Source: an uncultured Chloroflexota bacterium
GTDB lineage: Bacteria; Chloroflexota; Anaerolineae; B4-G1; DUEL01
Direction: 5' to 3'
Assembly: GCA_937138275.1 (NCBI GenBank)
Contig: CAKZOY010000029.1
Location: 1-17,380, forward strand
Length of the DNA: 17,380 bases
Notes under the pieces: model-generated
Databases searched by the model: none
Told to the model about the DNA's origin: nothing
The model's input: only the letters and a program-made list of their open reading frames with translations
Program-made: the position numbers and the translations under genes
In this document: positions 14,763 through 17,380 of the stretch, one piece after another
How positions within the stretch are numbered: the first letter of the stretch is position 1
Layout of the letters: every line of letters begins with the position of its first letter

Positions 14763-16025
14763 ATGCTCCGCGTCTATTTGCACAGTCTTGGGTGTCGGCT
14801 GAATCAGAGCGAAGCGGAGGCCTGGGCCCGCCAACTGACCGCGATGGGATGTCAGGCGGTGGACGACCCCGCCCAGGCCGATGTGTGCCTGGTCAACACC
14901 TGCGCGGTGACTGCGGAGGCGGAGCGCAAAACCCGCCATCTGCTGCGCGCCCTGGCGCGGGCCAATCCCCAGACCCGAATCGCCGTCGTTGGCTGCGCGG
15001 CCACCCTGCGGCCTGAAGAACTGGCCTCTTTCCCCAACGTATCCTGGGTGATCCCCAACGCGGAGAAGGACCGGACGGCGGAGATTGTCGCCGCAGCCCT
15101 CGGCTCACCTCCCCTCCGGCCGGAGAGTCTGGCTGCCCCCCCGGCGCGGCGGCGCACTCGCGCCTTCGTCAAAGTCCAGGACGGCTGCGATAACGCCTGC
15201 ACCTACTGCATCGTCCACATCCTCCGCGGTCCGGTGCGCAGTCGCCCTCTGGAGGAGGTCATCGCCGAGATCAACCGGCGCACCGAGGAGGGATACCAGG
15301 AGGTCGTGTTGACCGGCGTCAATATCGGCGCCTACGGGCGCGATCTGGGGCTTGCTTCTGGATTGGCGCGCCTGGTGGAGGCCATCCTGGCCCGTACCGC
15401 AATCCCGCGCCTGCGTCTCTCCTCCATAGAACCCTGGGACATAGACCCTGACCTGCTCTCCCTCTGGGCCGACCGTCGCCTCTGTCGGCAACTGCACCTG
15501 CCCCTCCAATCCGGTTGCGAGGCCACCCTGCGGCGGATGGGGCGCCCCATCACCGCCGCCGACTACGCTCGCCTGGCGGAGTCTGCCCGCGCCGCTATCC
15601 CCGACCTGGCCCTCACGACCGACATCATCGTCGGGTTCCCGGGAGAGGACAAGGGGGAATTCGCCGAAAGTCTGGCCTTTGGGGAGCGGGTGGGATTTGC
15701 CCGACTGCATGTCTTCCCTTTTTCGCCCCGACCGGGCACTCCGGCAGCCCGGATGGCGGGCGCGGTTCCGGAAAAGGTCGTTCGGGAGCGGGCCGCGCGG
15801 ATGCGGGCGCTGGGGGAGCAGATGGCTGCGGCCTTTCGCCGTTGCTTCCTGGGGCGGGAGATGGAGGTGCTCTGGGAGCGCCGGCATAGGGATGGCCTCT
15901 GGCACGGCTGGACCGATAACTACCTTCCGGTCGCCACCGCCTGCCCGACGGACCTGCACAACCGGATCACCCGGATCCGCCTGACCGCCGAACAGAATGG
16001 CGTCCTGCTGGGAGAAGTGATATAA
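14763..16025 (+). CDS. mtaB: tRNA N6-threonylcarbamoyladenosine (t6A37) methylthiotransferase MtaB
   Basis: A 420-residue radical-SAM methylthiotransferase that converts t6A to ms2t6A at position 37 of ANN-decoding tRNAs. The N-terminal UPF0004 domain holds the three cysteines for the auxiliary 4Fe-4S cluster: C11 in SLGCRLNQSE, C47 in VNTCAVT and C78 in VVGCAA. The radical-SAM motif is C142-x3-C146-x2-C149 in GCDNACTYCIV. A short C-terminal TRAM-like region (about 355-420) should contact RNA. SLGCRLNQ and GCDNACTYC point to MtaB rather than MiaB or RimO. The start is uncertain. GTG at 14754 lies inside the inverted repeat, and ATG at 14763 is preferred because the protein then opens MLRVYLHSLGC, as in the family. 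Neither has a Shine-Dalgarno. A TATAAA at 14732 may serve a short or leaderless transcript. Confidence 0.92.
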   Translation: MLRVYLHSLGCRLNQSEAEAWARQLTAMGCQAVDDPAQADVCLVNTCAVTAEAERKTRHLLRALARANPQTRIAVVGCAATLRPEELASFPNVSWVIPNAEKDRTAEIVAAALGSPPLRPESLAAPPARRRTRAFVKVQDGCDNACTYCIVHILRGPVRSRPLEEVIAEINRRTEEGYQEVVLTGVNIGAYGRDLGLASGLARLVEAILARTAIPRLRLSSIEPWDIDPDLLSLWADRRLCRQLHLPLQSGCEATLRRMGRPITAADYARLAESARAAIPDLALTTDIIVGFPGEDKGEFAESLAFGERVGFARLHVFPFSPRPGTPAARMAGAVPEKVVRERAARMRALGEQMAAAFRRCFLGREMEVLWERRHRDGLWHGWTDNYLPVATACPTDLHNRITRIRLTAEQNGVLLGEVI

Positions 16026-16026
16026 T
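16018..16026 (+). promoter_or_regulatory. Extended -10 element overlapping the mtaB stop codon
   Basis: TGA-TATAAT is a perfect -10 (16021-16026) with an extended TGN element. No good -35 is visible 16-18 bp upstream, which is common for extended -10 promoters. The mtaB stop TAA (16023-16025) lies inside it. Initiation near 16033 would give a leader of about 40 bases before the ATPase gene. Confidence 0.55.
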
Positions 16027-16071
16027 TAAACTGTACCGCTTACGGTTGATGTCCAAAGGGAGGGGGGAGAT

Positions 16072-17373
16072 ATGATTCGGCGAGTGAGGGTTCAAGGATA
16101 TAAATCTCTCAGGGATGTGGAAATCCCTCTTCAGCCTCTGACCGTCGTTATGGGGCCAAATGCGGCCGGCAAGAGCAATCTCCTGGATGCATTGGGATTG
16201 CTCAGTCGCATGGTCACTCGCCGAACAATTCAGGAAGCCTTTGCGGACCATCGGGGTAATCCTCTGGAGGCTTTTCATTACGGTGAAAGGGGTATTGAAG
16301 GGCTGCTGGAACGACCTGCTGCCCAATTTGCCATAGAAGTGGATGTGGAACTTTCCCCCGGAGTTATAGATACCGTAGAGCGGCGCATTCGGGAGATGCG
16401 GGTTGGACTTCCGGGATCTGAGGTAGAAACGACCGCCCCATCCCGTCGGCGGATTCTGGAGCCTTTCCTGCGCTACCAGGTAGAAGTCCAGGTCGTCCCT
16501 GCAACAGGTCTTCTGCGGGTGGTGAATGAGCGGCTGGTTGCTCTGACTCAGGACGGAAAGGAAAAAGACCCCCATGCCCGAAAGCCGTTTATCTACCGGG
16601 CAGGAGACCGGTTGCGGGTTCGGATGGAAGGACAGGCCAGACCGACCGAACACCCCGTTGGTCTGGACTACACGCTGGTTTCCCAACCTCTTTATCCCCC
16701 CCACTACCCTCACATTACAGCCTTTCGGGAGGAATTAACGCGCTGGCGCTTCTATTATCTGGAGCCTCGGGTGATGCGCCCTCCATCGCCGATCAAAGAA
16801 GTCTATGCCCTGGGGACATCGGGAGAAGACCTGGCGGCCTTCTTTCATACTCTGCGGACTCAACACCCGGCACAGTTTGAAACGGCCTGTCGCACGTTGC
16901 ATCTTCTGGTACCTGCAATCCAGCGCCTGGAAGTCCGTCCAACTCCCGAGGGATTTCTGGATTTAATCGTTGTAGAAGACGGCGCGTCGTACTCAGCGCG
17001 TATTATCTCCGAAGGCACACTGCGAATTTTGGGGCTTCTGGCCATCACCAATCCGCTATCGCCCACCACGCTCATCGGCTACGAAGAACCGGAGAACGGA
17101 GTCCATCCCCGCCGCTTGCGGCTGATTGCCGAACTGTTAAAGAACGTGGCTATGATGAGCGGCGTTCAAATTATCGTCAACACCCATTCCCCCCTCTTCC
17201 CGGATTACTTTGATGAAATGCTGGTGGTTTGCCGCAAAGGGCCCGGCGGGACGGTGTTCCAGCGATTTGCACCTATGGGGCCGATCTTCCGTTCACGCGA
17301 GATTGCCGGTGCCCTGGAGGAAAAGGAAGTCTCTTTAGGGATGCGCATCATCCGGGGGGATTTTGATGGATAA
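16072..17373 (+). CDS. AAA family (AAA_21/OLD-like) ATPase
   Basis: A 433-residue ABC-type/SMC-like ATPase of the RecF/OLD group. The N-terminal strand pattern IRRVRVQGYKSLRDVEIPL leads to Walker A GPNAAGKS (28-35). The middle holds no long coiled coil. ISEGTLR (S313-E314-G315) is a signature-like motif. Walker B is LIGYEEPENGVHP (E338-E339), followed by the switch NTHSP with H372. Proteins of this size without a fused Toprim domain usually act with a partner encoded next door. The stop codon overlaps the start of a downstream gene by eight bases, consistent with translational coupling. The ATG has a GGGAGGGGGGAG ribosome site. DNA-linked, stress or defence roles are common in the family, but none is shown here. 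Fewer very GC-rich stretches than neighbouring genes may hint at separate ancestry. Confidence 0.85.
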   Translation: MIRRVRVQGYKSLRDVEIPLQPLTVVMGPNAAGKSNLLDALGLLSRMVTRRTIQEAFADHRGNPLEAFHYGERGIEGLLERPAAQFAIEVDVELSPGVIDTVERRIREMRVGLPGSEVETTAPSRRRILEPFLRYQVEVQVVPATGLLRVVNERLVALTQDGKEKDPHARKPFIYRAGDRLRVRMEGQARPTEHPVGLDYTLVSQPLYPPHYPHITAFREELTRWRFYYLEPRVMRPPSPIKEVYALGTSGEDLAAFFHTLRTQHPAQFETACRTLHLLVPAIQRLEVRPTPEGFLDLIVVEDGASYSARIISEGTLRILGLLAITNPLSPTTLIGYEEPENGVHPRRLRLIAELLKNVAMMSGVQIIVNTHSPLFPDYFDEMLVVCRKGPGGTVFQRFAPMGPIFRSREIAGALEEKEVSLGMRIIRGDFDG

Positions 17374-17380
17374 AATCCGT
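17366..17380 (+). CDS. Start of a downstream gene, truncated by the window edge
   Basis: An ATG at 17366 opens M-D-K-I-R and then leaves the window. It overlaps the last eight bases of the ATPase gene (stop at 17371-17373), and CCGGGGGGA lies upstream at a suitable distance for ribosome binding. This is the arrangement seen in ATPase-plus-partner cassettes, where the second gene is often a DUF4276/RloB-like or other Toprim/nuclease protein. Five codons cannot identify it. Confidence 0.45.

Overview
The window is GC-rich and carries ten complete or near-complete protein genes plus the first codons of another. No rRNA or tRNA gene was found, so the host can only be inferred. Multi-domain secreted proteins with NBR1-type 'four-tryptophan' Ig domains, Pro/Thr-rich linkers and plain C-terminal membrane anchors with arginine tails, together with GT39-type membrane glycosyltransferases, are most familiar from Chloroflexota (Anaerolineae and relatives). 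That assignment is an inference.

Left block (minus strand, 72-3335). In transcription order it encodes a ThDP-dependent acetolactate-synthase-like enzyme, a YghO-type GNAT acyltransferase and an acyl carrier protein. A hairpin followed by its own promoter separates the first gene from the second. The acyltransferase and ACP are 28 bp apart and probably co-transcribed. The acyltransferase resembles the family that includes bacterial ceramide synthase, so the pair suggests N-acylated (possibly sphingolipid-like) lipid synthesis. A heptamer tandem repeat follows the ACP stop codon and runs off the left edge.

Divergent spacer (3336-3677). It has a minus-strand promoter for the ThDP gene, a plus-strand extended -10 promoter, a G-rich tract and an imperfect hairpin, but no credible gene.

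Surface and glycan block (plus strand, 3678-14626). Two paralogous secreted, membrane-anchored proteins share the order CBM-like domain, exchangeable module, SdrB-like domain, membrane anchor; the middle module is an NBR1 Ig domain in one and LysM in the other. A GT39-type membrane glycosyltransferase lies between them. Next comes a 1053-residue fusion of a GH18-like barrel, an NBR1 Ig domain and a clan GH-A barrel, then two further membrane-tethered GH-A proteins. Together these look like an envelope glycan binding, building and trimming locus. The two paralogues have near-identical promoter layouts, and the first is closed by a good intrinsic terminator. A 14-bp perfect inverted repeat whose arms are themselves palindromes precedes the second GH-A gene.

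Right block (14627-17380). A 131-bp element with imperfect terminal inverted repeats precedes mtaB (tRNA t6A37 methylthiotransferase). The -10 box of the next gene overlaps the mtaB stop codon. That gene is an AAA/OLD-like ATPase whose 3' end overlaps the start of another gene cut by the right edge, which looks like a two-gene ATPase-effector cassette.
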